Shown: positions 5,997-13,041, counted from the stretch's first letter. The stretch is DNA of 21,080 bases from a virus (IMGVR_UViG_3300048904_000279:1-21080); one strand, 5' to 3'. The notes: generated by a model from the sequence alone, not told the origin. A program made the numbers and translations.

Positions 5997-6782
5997 ATGT
6001 CCACCCCCAGAGTAAAGGCACGCCACCGCGCCGAAGACCCGATCACCTCGCCCACCAACACCATCCCCCTGAACCACGGTAAGGGCCAGCACCGGGCCGC
6101 ACCGACCCGCAAGACAGCCATGTCCGTCGCCACCGGCGGCCTCATGGTGCTCACCACGCTCACCGCACCCGCAGGCCAGGCCGAGGCGCCGACACCGAAG
6201 GCCGACACTGCCGACACCGGGATGCTCGCCAAGATCACCGCCGACCCGGCCGTGGTGCTCAAGCCCGCCCGTGTTGCCGTGGCGACGGCACCGAAGCCGG
6301 TACCCCCGCCGCCGCCTGCACCGCCGAAGCCCGTGTACACGCCGCCGCCTGCCCCTGCCCCCGTGGTGCGCCGCGCACCGGCACCGGCACCGGTAGTGAG
6401 GCCCGCCCCGAGGCACGTCGCCGTCGCGACCCCCGCACCGCACCCCACCAACATGTCCAAGGCCGCACGGATCGCCAGCGCCGCACTCGGACAGCTCGGC
6501 TGGGCGCAGGACTGCACCCGCCTGGTGTCCAACAGCCTGCTCGCAGTCGGCATTAGCTTCCACGACTGGCCCGCCGGGTACCTGTCCCTCGGCTACCGTG
6601 TCAGCGCCGCCCAGGCCATACCGGGCGACCTGCTCTACTACGCCAACGGGGGGATGGGCGTCGCCCACATCGCCGTGTACATCGGCAACGGCATGGCCGT
6701 GCACGGAGGCTGGAACGGGAATATGACCGTGACGTTCTCCGCCAACATCGGCTCCGGACCCGTGTACATCCGCGTCGCCTAA
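5997..6782 (+). CDS. Secreted NlpC/P60-like cell-wall hydrolase (lysin candidate)
   Basis: This 261-residue protein starts at the ATG at 5997 behind GAGAGGA. A long basic N-terminus (1-40) leads to a hydrophobic segment at about 41-60 ending in Ala-Gly-Gln-Ala, typical of a signal peptide or anchor. A Pro/Ala-rich linker follows at about 98-150. Residues 152-261 form an NlpC/P60-type fold. Cys173 in QDCTRLVSNSLL and His224 in GVAHIAVYIGNG fit the catalytic pair, and His236 may be the third polar residue. The family cleaves stem-peptide amide bonds of peptidoglycan. It is bounded by terminators. The role could be lysis or entry-associated wall remodelling. It has no recognisable wall-binding repeat. 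Confidence 0.8.
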   Translation: MSTPRVKARHRAEDPITSPTNTIPLNHGKGQHRAAPTRKTAMSVATGGLMVLTTLTAPAGQAEAPTPKADTADTGMLAKITADPAVVLKPARVAVATAPKPVPPPPPAPPKPVYTPPPAPAPVVRRAPAPAPVVRPAPRHVAVATPAPHPTNMSKAARIASAALGQLGWAQDCTRLVSNSLLAVGISFHDWPAGYLSLGYRVSAAQAIPGDLLYYANGGMGVAHIAVYIGNGMAVHGGWNGNMTVTFSANIGSGPVYIRVA

Positions 6783-6799
6783 TACCCAACCCCCGAAAG

Positions 6800-6830
6800 G
6801 CCCCGGCGTGTCTAAGCGCGTCGGGGCTTT
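6800..6830 (+). terminator. Rho-independent terminator
   Basis: GCCCCG (6800-6805) pairs with CGGGGC (6822-6827), possibly extended inward by GCG and CGC, followed by TTT. The preceding AAA can pair with the T-run across a bulged G. It separates the lysin from the head module. Confidence 0.7.
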
Positions 6831-6892
6831 CCTATGCCCGGTACATTTCTCGTGAGCACCCCGACCGGGGCTGTCGCATAAGGAGATTGACC

Positions 6893-7642
6893 GTGACTGG
6901 GAAGCCCCAACGGAAGATGGTCGCCATCGACGTCGTCGAGACCAGCGGCGTGGACCACCCTGCCCACCTCCGTGAGGGCTGGCTGGTCAAGAAGGCCGCG
7001 ACCCAGGCCGACATCGACACCCTGTTCGGTGACATCAACAAGCAGAAGGAAGTGGAACCCGTGGCAGACGTAACTCCCACCGGCCCGTCCCAGGAAGAGT
7101 ACGACGCCCTCGTGGCGAAGAACGCTGATCTGGAGAAGGCAAACGCCGAGCTGGTGGCCAAGGCCGCCGAAGCTCCCGCCCCCGCCGAAGACGCCCAGGA
7201 GGCGCTTCTCAAGTCGGTCCCGCAGGAAGTGCGCGACATGATCGCGAAGGCCGAAGCGGACACCGCCGCGGCACGCGCCGAGATTGCCAAGGAACGCGAC
7301 GCCCGCCTCGACGCGGAAGCCGTGACCTTCTCCAAGGCCGCCTTCACCTCCCTGTCCTTCGACCACGAAGTCGTGGCCCCCGCCCTGCGCCGCCTGGCAC
7401 TGCAGGACGCCGACGTCGCCAAGGCCGTCACCGACGTGCTCAAGGCCGCCGAGGGCCAGCTTGAATCCGCGGGCATCTTCGCCGAAATCGGCAAGAGCGG
7501 CGCGGACACCGGCGAGGACAGCCTCACCAAGGCCGTCAACGCACTCCGTGCCGCCGACGCGAACCTCACCGAATCAGCCGCTATCGCCAAGGCCGTGGAA
7601 GCCGACCCGAGCCTCTACACCGCATACCTGGAAGGGAAGTAA
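6893..7642 (+). CDS. Capsid scaffold protein with protease-like N-terminus
   Basis: This 249-residue protein is assigned the GTG at 6893, 7 bases after AAGGAG. The in-frame TTG at 6887 is too close. Residues about 7-33 carry VVETSGVDHPAHLREGWLVKKA, a segment seen at the start of many phage prohead protease or scaffold proteins. From about 65 on it is a charged coiled-coil scaffold (YDALVAKNADLEKANAEL and long Ala/Glu/Lys helices). It would guide capsid assembly and then leave. No complete protease catalytic set is visible. It precedes the decoration and capsid genes, as expected. Confidence 0.75.
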   Translation: MTGKPQRKMVAIDVVETSGVDHPAHLREGWLVKKAATQADIDTLFGDINKQKEVEPVADVTPTGPSQEEYDALVAKNADLEKANAELVAKAAEAPAPAEDAQEALLKSVPQEVRDMIAKAEADTAAARAEIAKERDARLDAEAVTFSKAAFTSLSFDHEVVAPALRRLALQDADVAKAVTDVLKAAEGQLESAGIFAEIGKSGADTGEDSLTKAVNALRAADANLTESAAIAKAVEADPSLYTAYLEGK

Positions 7643-7646
7643 GACC

Positions 7647-8027
7647 ATGGCCGTCGAAGAACGCGTAGAACTCGTCTCCGCCGTCACCGGCGCGGACCTG
7701 TCCGCATCGAGCAACCAGTACAAGGTCGTCAAGCTGGACACCAACGCCAACGTCATCGCCGTCACCGCGATCACCGACGTTCCGTTCGGCATCCTCTACG
7801 ACACCGCCGCGTCCGGCAAGGGCGTCCCCGTCGCTGTCGGCGGCATCGCCAAGTGCATCGCAGGCGCCACCATCGCCGCCGGTGCCCCGGTCGCGACCAA
7901 GGCCGACGGTACCCTCCAGACCGCCGCGACCACCCAGTATGTGATCGGCACCGCCCGTGTGGCCGCCGTCGCCGGTGACGTGTTCGGCGTCAACGTATCC
8001 ACCGCCAACGTCGGCATCAAGGCCTAG
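7647..8027 (+). CDS. Capsid decoration protein, DUF2190-like
   Basis: This 126-residue protein has its ATG at 7647 behind GAAGGGAAG. Features matching the DUF2190 / head-decoration type are repeated short beta strands with Gly/Ala turns (FGILYDTAASGKGVPVAVGG), then AGAPVATKADGTLQT, and a C-terminal AVAGDVFGVNV. These proteins sit on the outside of HK97-type capsids and stabilise them. Its place between scaffold and major capsid protein fits. A palindrome spans the stop codon (8019-8032). Confidence 0.8.
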   Translation: MAVEERVELVSAVTGADLSASSNQYKVVKLDTNANVIAVTAITDVPFGILYDTAASGKGVPVAVGGIAKCIAGATIAAGAPVATKADGTLQTAATTQYVIGTARVAAVAGDVFGVNVSTANVGIKA

Positions 8028-8034
8028 GCCTTTT
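8019..8034 (+). terminator. Mini hairpin with T-run over the stop codon
   Basis: AAGGCCTAGGCCTT (8019-8032) is a perfect 14-bp palindrome containing the TAG stop and followed by further T. As RNA it can form a 5-bp stem with a CTAG loop followed by a U-run. This would be a weak attenuator or processing site between decoration and capsid genes. Confidence 0.35.
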
Positions 8035-8060
8035 AGCACCCCCGAAAGGAATGACGAAAA

Positions 8061-9038
8061 ATGCCTAGCCCCGGATTCTCCAGCCAGCACATTGACGCGG
8101 TTCTCTCGAACCTGTCAATTGCCTACATCCAGAACCAGGATTCCTTCATCGCCACGAAGGTCTTCCCCCGCATCCCCGTCGAGAAGGCCTCGGCCCAGTA
8201 CTTCAAGTACAACCAGGGCGACTGGCTCCGGGACGAGGCCGCGATCCGTGCTGACGCGACCGAATCCGTTGGGTCCGGCTACACGCTCGCGACGGACACG
8301 TACAACTGCAACGTGTACGCCCTCCACAAGGACGTCGGCGACCAGGCCGTGGCCAACTCCACGTCCCCGCTGGAACCGATCCGCGACGCCACGAACTTCG
8401 TGATGAGCCGCCTCCTGCTCCGCCAGGAAGTGGACTTCGCGAACAAGTACTTCAAGGCAGGTGTCTGGGCCAACGACTACACCGGTGTCTCCGGCGCACC
8501 GTCGGGCGCACAGTTCCGCCAGTGGAACGACTATGTGAACTCCACCCCCCTCATCGACATTGAGGTCATGAAGGAGTCCATCCTTTCCGCTACCGGCTTC
8601 ACCGCGAACACCCTGGTCATGGGACGGGCAGTCTTCAACGCCCTCAAGAACCACCCCACGATCATCGACCGCGTCAAGTACACCTCCAGCAACATCCCCA
8701 CCACCGAACTGCTCGCGAGCCTGTTCGACGTGGACCGTGTGCTGGTTGCCACCTCCCTGGTGAACACCGCGAAGGAAGGCCAGACCAAGTCTGTTGCCTA
8801 CAACTTCTCCAAGGGCGTCCTGCTGACCCACTCGGCTCCGGCCCCGGGCCTGCTGACCCCCTCCGCCGGTTACACCTTCGTGTGGAACGGCGTCTCCGAC
8901 GGCGCTGGCCTGCAGGTCGGCACGTACTCCTTCCGCATGGAGGAACTGCGTGCACAGCGCATCGAGTCCCAGATGGCGTGGGACAACAAGGTGGTCGGCA
9001 CCGACCTCGGTGCTTTCGCCGCCACCATCGTCGCCTAA
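8061..9038 (+). CDS. Major capsid protein (HK97 fold)
   Basis: This 325-residue protein has its ATG at 8061 behind GAAAGGA. The sequence resembles actinophage major capsid proteins of the lambda gpE-like branch: an N-terminal part with YIQNQDSFIATKVFPRIPVEK, a central helix with FVMSRLLLRQEVDFANKYF, and NTLVMGRAVFNALKNHP. The C-terminal AGLQVGTYSFRMEELRAQRIESQM precedes a final capsid-type strand with a Trp-Asp. The length is normal for a gpE-like protein without a delta domain, because scaffold is a separate gene. A strong terminator follows at 9063, suggesting the capsid message ends there at high level. Confidence 0.9.
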   Translation: MPSPGFSSQHIDAVLSNLSIAYIQNQDSFIATKVFPRIPVEKASAQYFKYNQGDWLRDEAAIRADATESVGSGYTLATDTYNCNVYALHKDVGDQAVANSTSPLEPIRDATNFVMSRLLLRQEVDFANKYFKAGVWANDYTGVSGAPSGAQFRQWNDYVNSTPLIDIEVMKESILSATGFTANTLVMGRAVFNALKNHPTIIDRVKYTSSNIPTTELLASLFDVDRVLVATSLVNTAKEGQTKSVAYNFSKGVLLTHSAPAPGLLTPSAGYTFVWNGVSDGAGLQVGTYSFRMEELRAQRIESQMAWDNKVVGTDLGAFAATIVA

Positions 9039-9062
9039 CAGCGGCCCACAGCAGTACCGGAC

Positions 9063-9094
9063 AGCCCGGCCTCGGACACCCGGGGCCGGGCTTT
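9063..9094 (+). terminator. Rho-independent terminator after the capsid gene
   Basis: AGCCCGGCC (9063-9071) pairs with GGCCGGGCT (9084-9092), loop 12 bases, then TTT. It probably gives partial termination, keeping capsid transcripts more abundant than the connector genes downstream. Confidence 0.8.
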
Positions 9095-9119
9095 CCTACT
9101 AAGAGAGGGAACCCAGCTC

Positions 9120-9392
9120 ATGCCGCAGTACATCGAACACCTCGTCGTCGGGAAGATCACCTTCCCCGACAACGCCACCGGGGTCGCGGCCCCGTCAGCC
9201 GGTGTCCCCGGCCTGATGACCGCACCCGCCGGGACGCCGATCAAGATCGTCTCCCAGCCCACCGCACCGGCACCCATCGCAGGCTCCGCAGGGGCCTCGT
9301 ACACGGCGACCGAACAGGGCCTCATCAACTCGCTCGTCACCCAGGTGAACGCGCTCCAGGCGGCCCTCAAGGCCGCGGGACACATGAAGTAG
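9120..9392 (+). CDS. Probable head fibre or capsid-associated protein
   Basis: This 90-residue protein has its ATG at 9120 behind GAGAGGGA. It has a Pro/Ala/Gly-rich, flexible first two thirds (TGVAAPSAGVPGLMTAPAGTP). It ends in an amphipathic helix (TATEQGLINSLVTQVNALQAALKAAGHMK, about residues 62-90). A C-terminal LIN...VNALxAALKAAG helix after the capsid gene is typical of small phage head-fibre proteins, in which that helix trimerises. The assignment rests on this pattern and the position only. Confidence 0.5.
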   Translation: MPQYIEHLVVGKITFPDNATGVAAPSAGVPGLMTAPAGTPIKIVSQPTAPAPIAGSAGASYTATEQGLINSLVTQVNALQAALKAAGHMK

Positions 9393-9394
9393 CC

Positions 9395-9718
9395 ATGAAC
9401 ACCATCAGGGACTACTTCAACGCCGCCGACACCGAAGTAGGCCAGATGATCGAGGGCCACTACGGCTGGAACGAGTGGTGCGCCGAGCACGCACTCGCCC
9501 ACTTGGGACGGGGCACCAGCAAGGGCCTGAACCACCGCGGAATCGACGTGCACGAGGTCGTCACCTCGTGGCGGGAGTACCGGTGCTACCAGTGCCAGAA
9601 GCTCCTGTGGTCGAAGGAGAACGCCGACGGCGAACCCGCCATCAAGGACCCCTTCCCGGCCCCGAAGTCCGGGGTCATCGGGCAGACGCCCATGATCGGG
9701 AGCGAGTACCAGGCGTGA
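9395..9718 (+). CDS. Unknown protein with CxxC pair
   Basis: This 107-residue protein starts at the ATG at 9395, two bases after the preceding stop. YRCYQCQKLLW (about residues 65-75) contains a CxxC. A CAEHALAHLG segment upstream (about 28-37) offers a further Cys and His, so one zinc site is possible. Aromatic residues are frequent (YGWNEW, TSWREY). It lies between capsid and connector genes but matches no structural family I know. It may be cargo in the head operon. Confidence 0.65.
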   Translation: MNTIRDYFNAADTEVGQMIEGHYGWNEWCAEHALAHLGRGTSKGLNHRGIDVHEVVTSWREYRCYQCQKLLWSKENADGEPAIKDPFPAPKSGVIGQTPMIGSEYQA

Positions 9719-9723
9719 GGATC

Positions 9724-9918
9724 ATGATCAACCGGGAGTCCCTGAACTGGCCCAAACCGGTTATCACCGAAGACCAGCTCCGCGCCTACGCGGACGCACC
9801 GAAGGACACCCACGACCTGTGGCAGGACAACCTCCTCGGGGGTGCGACCCTGATCACCGGTGTGGCGAACATTTACGACGGGGCCGTGTTCTACGCGGTC
9901 CCCAAGACGAAGGAGTAG
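9724..9918 (+). CDS. Small unknown protein
   Basis: The protein has 64 residues from the ATG at 9724. The GTG at 9715, which overlaps the upstream stop, is in frame and equally possible because GAGG (9717-9720) is only 3 bases before the ATG. It has a charged N-terminal half (ITEDQLRAYADAPKDTHDLWQ) and a small hydrophobic C-terminal part (ATLITGVANIYDGAVFYAV). It lies just before the connector gene. Function is unknown. Confidence 0.6.
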   Translation: MINRESLNWPKPVITEDQLRAYADAPKDTHDLWQDNLLGGATLITGVANIYDGAVFYAVPKTKE

Positions 9919-9922
9919 CACC

Positions 9923-10336
9923 ATGGGCTGGACCTACAGCGGGAACCCGCAGGACACCGACCGGGACCTGGTACGGTTCCTGCTCGGTGACTCGGCGCAG
10001 ACCGCCCAGTCGCTCTCCGACGAGGAACTGGACTACCTGCTGAACGTCAACACCGACGCCGCCGGGCACGTCAACGCGTACCGGGCCGCGGCGGAAGCGG
10101 CAGGCATCCTGCACACCCGGTACTCCGGCCTGTCCTCGTCCATGAAGCGCGTGGGCGACCTGACCCTGGAGGTCCACTACTCCGAGCAGGCCCGCCTGTT
10201 CGGCCTGCTGGAGGCCAAGCTCATGAAGGGCCGGACCGCGTTCGCCATCGGTGTGCCGCAGTTCTTCGACACCTCCGCGAACGTCTTCTCCGTCGGCATG
10301 ACCGACTCCAACGGCAACGATCCGAGGACCCGGTGA
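9923..10336 (+). CDS. Head-tail connector (adaptor), HK97 gp6-like
   Basis: This 137-residue protein starts at the ATG at 9923, following AAGGAG. The opening WTYSGNPQDTDRDLVRFLLGD and then LSDEELDYLLN are the hallmark of the phage gp6-like / Phage_connect adaptor family. That family forms a ring under the portal and joins it to the neck. The length is typical. It overlaps the head-closure gene by 4 bases (GTGA). Confidence 0.85.
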   Translation: MGWTYSGNPQDTDRDLVRFLLGDSAQTAQSLSDEELDYLLNVNTDAAGHVNAYRAAAEAAGILHTRYSGLSSSMKRVGDLTLEVHYSEQARLFGLLEAKLMKGRTAFAIGVPQFFDTSANVFSVGMTDSNGNDPRTR

Positions 10337-10710
10337 CCATCGACCCGCTCCTCGCGGCGCTCATGGTCCAGACCGTGTACGCCTACCCCGTCACCGGCAC
10401 GTCCGCCTACGGCCAGCCGGTGTTCGCGACCACGCCCCTGACCATCCCCTGCCACATCGTGGGCCGGGTGCAGGAGGTCACGAACTTCAACGGCGAGAAC
10501 ATGGTCTCCACCGGCTACGCCATCACCAGTGACGTGTACACGGGCCTGGATGACCGGGCAACCCTGGACATCCCCGAACCGTCCGACCCGACCGGGCGCC
10601 GGAGGGTCAACATCATCGCCGTCGCGACCAGGTACGACGAGAACGGCCCCTCCCACCAGACCATCTACTACGGCCCCCGCGGCGGCAGTGGGCGGGAGAC
10701 CAACGCGTGA
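10333..10710 (+). CDS. Head closure (stopper) protein
   Basis: This 125-residue protein has a GTG start at 10333 overlapping the adaptor stop. It has a beta-barrel-like neck pattern: VYAYPVTGTSAYGQPVF, a strand IPCHIVGRVQEV, then TGLDDRATLDIPEP and a last strand with GPSHQTIYYGP. Phage stoppers (SPP1 gp16-like / Hc1) have this size and lie directly after the adaptor. The ring seals the filled head and meets the tail. Assignment comes from sequence pattern plus gene order. Confidence 0.75.
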   Translation: MTIDPLLAALMVQTVYAYPVTGTSAYGQPVFATTPLTIPCHIVGRVQEVTNFNGENMVSTGYAITSDVYTGLDDRATLDIPEPSDPTGRRRVNIIAVATRYDENGPSHQTIYYGPRGGSGRETNA

Positions 10711-11114
10711 GCGACTTCTACATCACCATCGTCGGCAACGACACACTGATCAAGGCCATGGCCCTGGCCGGTGCGAAGGCCCCCGCCCTGCTGACGGCCG
10801 CCCTGGTGGAGGAAGCCAACCTGGCGTTCCGGCGCTCCCAGGCGATGGTGCCGTTCCGGTTCGGCATCCTGAAAGGCTCCGGCCGCGTCGCCCCCCCGAT
10901 CACCATTTTTGACGAAACCTTCGTGGAGATTAGCTATGGCGGCGCGGCCAGCGCCTACGCCTACATCATGCACAAAGGCATCATGAACGACAAGCCCATC
11001 ACGTACCACACCCCCGGCACCCACGACCACTACCTGTCCGACGCCGTGGAGGAGACGATCCCCGGCATGGAGGGCCGCATCATGGCCCGTATCGAAGGGA
11101 TGCTCCATGTCTGA
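10707..11114 (+). CDS. HK97 gp10-like neck / tail completion protein
   Basis: This 135-residue protein has a GTG at 10707 overlapping the previous stop. A helical N-terminal part with LIKAMALAGAKAPALLTAALVEEA is followed by VPFRFGILKGSGRV. That pattern, VPxxxGxLxxS, is characteristic of the gp10-like / minor neck family. Then come strands ISYGGAASAYAYIMHKG, giving the Tyr-Ala...His sequence common in that family. It would act in head-tail joining or tail completion. It overlaps the tail terminator gene by 8 bases. Confidence 0.8.
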   Translation: MSDFYITIVGNDTLIKAMALAGAKAPALLTAALVEEANLAFRRSQAMVPFRFGILKGSGRVAPPITIFDETFVEISYGGAASAYAYIMHKGIMNDKPITYHTPGTHDHYLSDAVEETIPGMEGRIMARIEGMLHV

Positions 11115-11559
11115 CCCGATCCTGATCCCCAGTGGCGCGACCGCGCTGGAACTGATCCAGAAGATTATCATCGACCACACCACTCCCACCCTGGTCCCGG
11201 GCACCAACATCTTCATGGGCTACGAATCGGACACGCCCGTCGGCGTGGGCCTGGTCTACCTGGTGATGGAGGGCGCCGAACGCGACCCGGACCTGACCAT
11301 GGGCACCATCGTGGCCATCGAGAACTACTACGTGCACATCGCCGTCTACGGCGACCCGAACGACTTCACCACCCCCAAGCAGGAGGCGATGCGCCTGCGC
11401 TACACCATCGCCCAGGTGTCCCTCGGCTACCAGGCCCTGGGCCTGCGCATGATGTACGCCCGGCCCATCGGCACCGTCACCCAGCTCGGCAAGGACGCGA
11501 AGGAAAGGCACCACTTCATGATCAAGTTCCACGTCACCACCGAACCGAGCTACCAGTGA
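11107..11559 (+). CDS. Tail terminator protein
   Basis: This 150-residue protein has its ATG at 11107. It follows the gp10-like gene as tail terminators do. Its chain has the alpha/beta make-up of the family: an N-terminal helix (TALELIQKIIID), strands GLVYLVMEGAE and YYVHIAVYGD, a helix with KQEAMRLRYTIAQV, and a last strand FMIKFHVTTEPSY. The ring caps the finished tail tube and binds the neck. Notably, no major tail protein, chaperones or tape measure follow. Confidence 0.75.
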   Translation: MSDPILIPSGATALELIQKIIIDHTTPTLVPGTNIFMGYESDTPVGVGLVYLVMEGAERDPDLTMGTIVAIENYYVHIAVYGDPNDFTTPKQEAMRLRYTIAQVSLGYQALGLRMMYARPIGTVTQLGKDAKERHHFMIKFHVTTEPSYQ

Positions 11560-11786
11560 GGTCCGCGGAGGACCGGAAGGCCCTCGACGAGGCCATCATC
11601 GCCATCGACGCGTCCATCAACACGCTCGTGCTGGCCAGGATCGCCCTGGAACGGCGCATCCAGGACAAGCCCCTGCTGACCCCCTCACCGGACGGCGGGT
11701 GCACGCACGAGCGCACGTTCCCCATCGAAACAGGCAGTGGCTCGGTGCTCATGTGCAACGACTGCGGCGACCAACTGGAAGGCTGA
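11556..11786 (+). CDS. Helical zinc-ribbon microprotein
   Basis: This 76-residue protein has a GTG at 11556 overlapping the tail terminator stop. Residues 1-38 form a charged helix (EDRKALDEAIIAIDASINTL). The end holds Cys49, His51, Cys67 and Cys70 (CTH, then CNDC), a likely four-ligand zinc ribbon. This could be a small nucleic-acid- or protein-binding adaptor, and no known family is recognised. Confidence 0.65.
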   Translation: MRSAEDRKALDEAIIAIDASINTLVLARIALERRIQDKPLLTPSPDGGCTHERTFPIETGSGSVLMCNDCGDQLEG

Positions 11787-11788
11787 CC

Positions 11789-12163
11789 ATGTACGACTAC
11801 TACGCCACCATCGAGTACTGGCACGACGGGGACACCGTCATCCTCACCGCCGACCAGGGCTTCGGCAACAGCATCGGCCTGCACGTCCGGCTGTACGACT
11901 GCTGGTGCCCGGAACTGTCCACCACGAAGACCCCGGACCCGGCCGGTGACGCCGCCGCGGCCCGCGTGACCGAGCTGATGCCGCCCGGCACGAAGGTCTG
12001 GATCAGCACCAAGAAGGCCCCCGTGGACCAGGAATGGAAGGCCGTCCAGACCGGGCAGACCTTCGCCCGCTGGCTCGGCATCGTCTACTTCGCCAACACC
12101 AACAACAGCATCGGGGACCAGCTCATCGCTGAGGGCCTCGGGACAAGGAACCGGAACTCATGA
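11789..12163 (+). CDS. Staphylococcal-nuclease-like protein
   Basis: This 124-residue protein has its ATG at 11789. HDGDTVIL (residues 12-19) matches the SNase DGDT motif (Asp13, Asp15, Thr16). Arg34 in HVRLYD and Glu42 in CPEL match the catalytic Arg and Glu, and Arg94 in FARWLG matches the second catalytic Arg. LIAEGLG at the end is also typical. The usual Asp-Thr before Pro-Glu is replaced by Trp39-Cys40, so one calcium ligand is missing. It has no signal peptide, so it would act inside the cell or the particle. It is shorter than secreted SNases. Calcium-dependent nuclease activity is likely but not certain. Confidence 0.75.
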   Translation: MYDYYATIEYWHDGDTVILTADQGFGNSIGLHVRLYDCWCPELSTTKTPDPAGDAAAARVTELMPPGTKVWISTKKAPVDQEWKAVQTGQTFARWLGIVYFANTNNSIGDQLIAEGLGTRNRNS

Positions 12164-12804
12164 GCAAGCACGCCCTGCACCTCGGTCGGCTGGTCAGCCA
12201 CGACCCCCGCTCCCTGGCCTTCCCGGCGCCGTCGGCACCGATCCGCAAGGCCGTCACGCACCGGCACTACGGCCTGATCCTGGACCAGGGCCAGCTCGGC
12301 TCCTGCACCGGCAACGCCATGGCCCAGGCCCTGATGACCGCGCCCCTGCACCAGAAGGGCCGGACCCTGACGGAGAAGGACGCCGTGTCGATCTACTCGG
12401 CCGCGACCGTGATCGACGGCGCCCCCGGGCAGTACCCGCCGGACGACACCGGCTCCTCGGGACTGGCCGTGGCGAAGGTCGCGAAGTCCCGTGGCCTGAT
12501 CACCGGGTACACGCACGCGTTCGGCCTGGACCACGCCCTGGGCGCGCTCCAGCTCAGCCCCCTGCTGGTGGGCGTCAACTGGCATGAAGCCATGTTCACC
12601 CCGGACGCGCAGGGCTTCGTGCACCCGGACGGCAACGTCGCGGGCGGGCACGAGTTCGTCTGCATCGGGGACACCGGCTCGCACCTGGTGTTCCTGAACT
12701 CGTGGGGCAAGTCCTGGGGCCGCAACGGCCGGTTCTTCATGACCTACGCCGACTTCGGCACCCTGCTGAACGAGCAGGGCGATGTCGTAGTCCCGGCGCC
12801 GTGA
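12160..12804 (+). CDS. Papain-like (C1) cysteine peptidase
   Basis: This 214-residue protein has its ATG at 12160 overlapping the nuclease stop (ATGA). LDQGQLGSCTGNA gives the oxyanion Gln43 and catalytic Cys49, six residues apart as in papain. GGHEFVCIG gives His164, and LNSWGKSWG gives Asn180. The full triad order C-H-N is intact. LAVAKVAKSRGLITGY (about 102-117) matches the usual segment of bacterial and phage C1 peptidases. There is no signal peptide and essentially no propeptide (about 40 residues before the active-site loop), so it would be made active in the cytoplasm or packed in the virion. The target is unknown; candidates are phage structural proteins, host proteins, or cell-surface protein during entry. 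Confidence 0.85.
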   Translation: MSKHALHLGRLVSHDPRSLAFPAPSAPIRKAVTHRHYGLILDQGQLGSCTGNAMAQALMTAPLHQKGRTLTEKDAVSIYSAATVIDGAPGQYPPDDTGSSGLAVAKVAKSRGLITGYTHAFGLDHALGALQLSPLLVGVNWHEAMFTPDAQGFVHPDGNVAGGHEFVCIGDTGSHLVFLNSWGKSWGRNGRFFMTYADFGTLLNEQGDVVVPAP

Positions 12805-13019
12805 GCCTGTCCGTTTCAGACCTGTACGCCAGGTGCTGGAACTGCAACAAGCTCCTCGCGGAGAAGGTGACGCGGCCGTGGGTGATCCGGTGCGGGCGGT
12901 GCAAGTGCACCAACTACGCACCTAACCCCGGTGCGGCACGCTCGCTCGTGGTGGAACAGACCGAACCCGGGTCTGGTGCGCCTACACCTAACCATGGTAC
13001 GATTGTTACAGAAGTGTAG
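12801..13019 (+). CDS. Com-like zinc-finger protein
   Basis: This 72-residue protein has a GTG at 12801 overlapping the peptidase stop. ARCWNCNKLLAEK and IRCGRCKCTN (Cys12, Cys15, Cys31, Cys34) match the CxxCxKLL...IxCxRCKxxN layout of the Mu Com family. In phage Mu, Com is an RNA-binding activator of mom translation. No mom-like gene lies in this window. The last 30 residues are low complexity. The stop lies after promoter P7, whose -10 is inside this gene, so the 3' part has a double role. Confidence 0.75.
   Translation: MSLSVSDLYARCWNCNKLLAEKVTRPWVIRCGRCKCTNYAPNPGAARSLVVEQTEPGSGAPTPNHGTIVTEV
12974..13003 (+). promoter_or_regulatory. Promoter P7 with degenerate operator
   Basis: TGGTGC (12974-12979), an 18-bp spacer and TACGAT (12998-13003) are present. 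The operator CTAACCATGGTACG (12988-13001) keeps the left arm CTAACC and GGT, while the right arm is altered (ACCATGGT is still palindromic). It lies inside the 3' end of the Com-like gene, 38 bases before the ATG at 13042. Confidence 0.65.
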
Positions 13020-13041
13020 CAGAAGGGTCCAGGGAGGGATC

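Noticed and set aside
5838-6704. Long open frame on the minus strand (288 codons)
   Set aside because: It is the shadow of the lysin gene: the strong codon bias, ribosome binding site and protein motifs are all on the + strand.
8115-8831. Minus-strand open frame under the capsid gene (238 codons)
   Set aside because: GC-rich antisense of the major capsid gene; no ribosome binding site or known motif.
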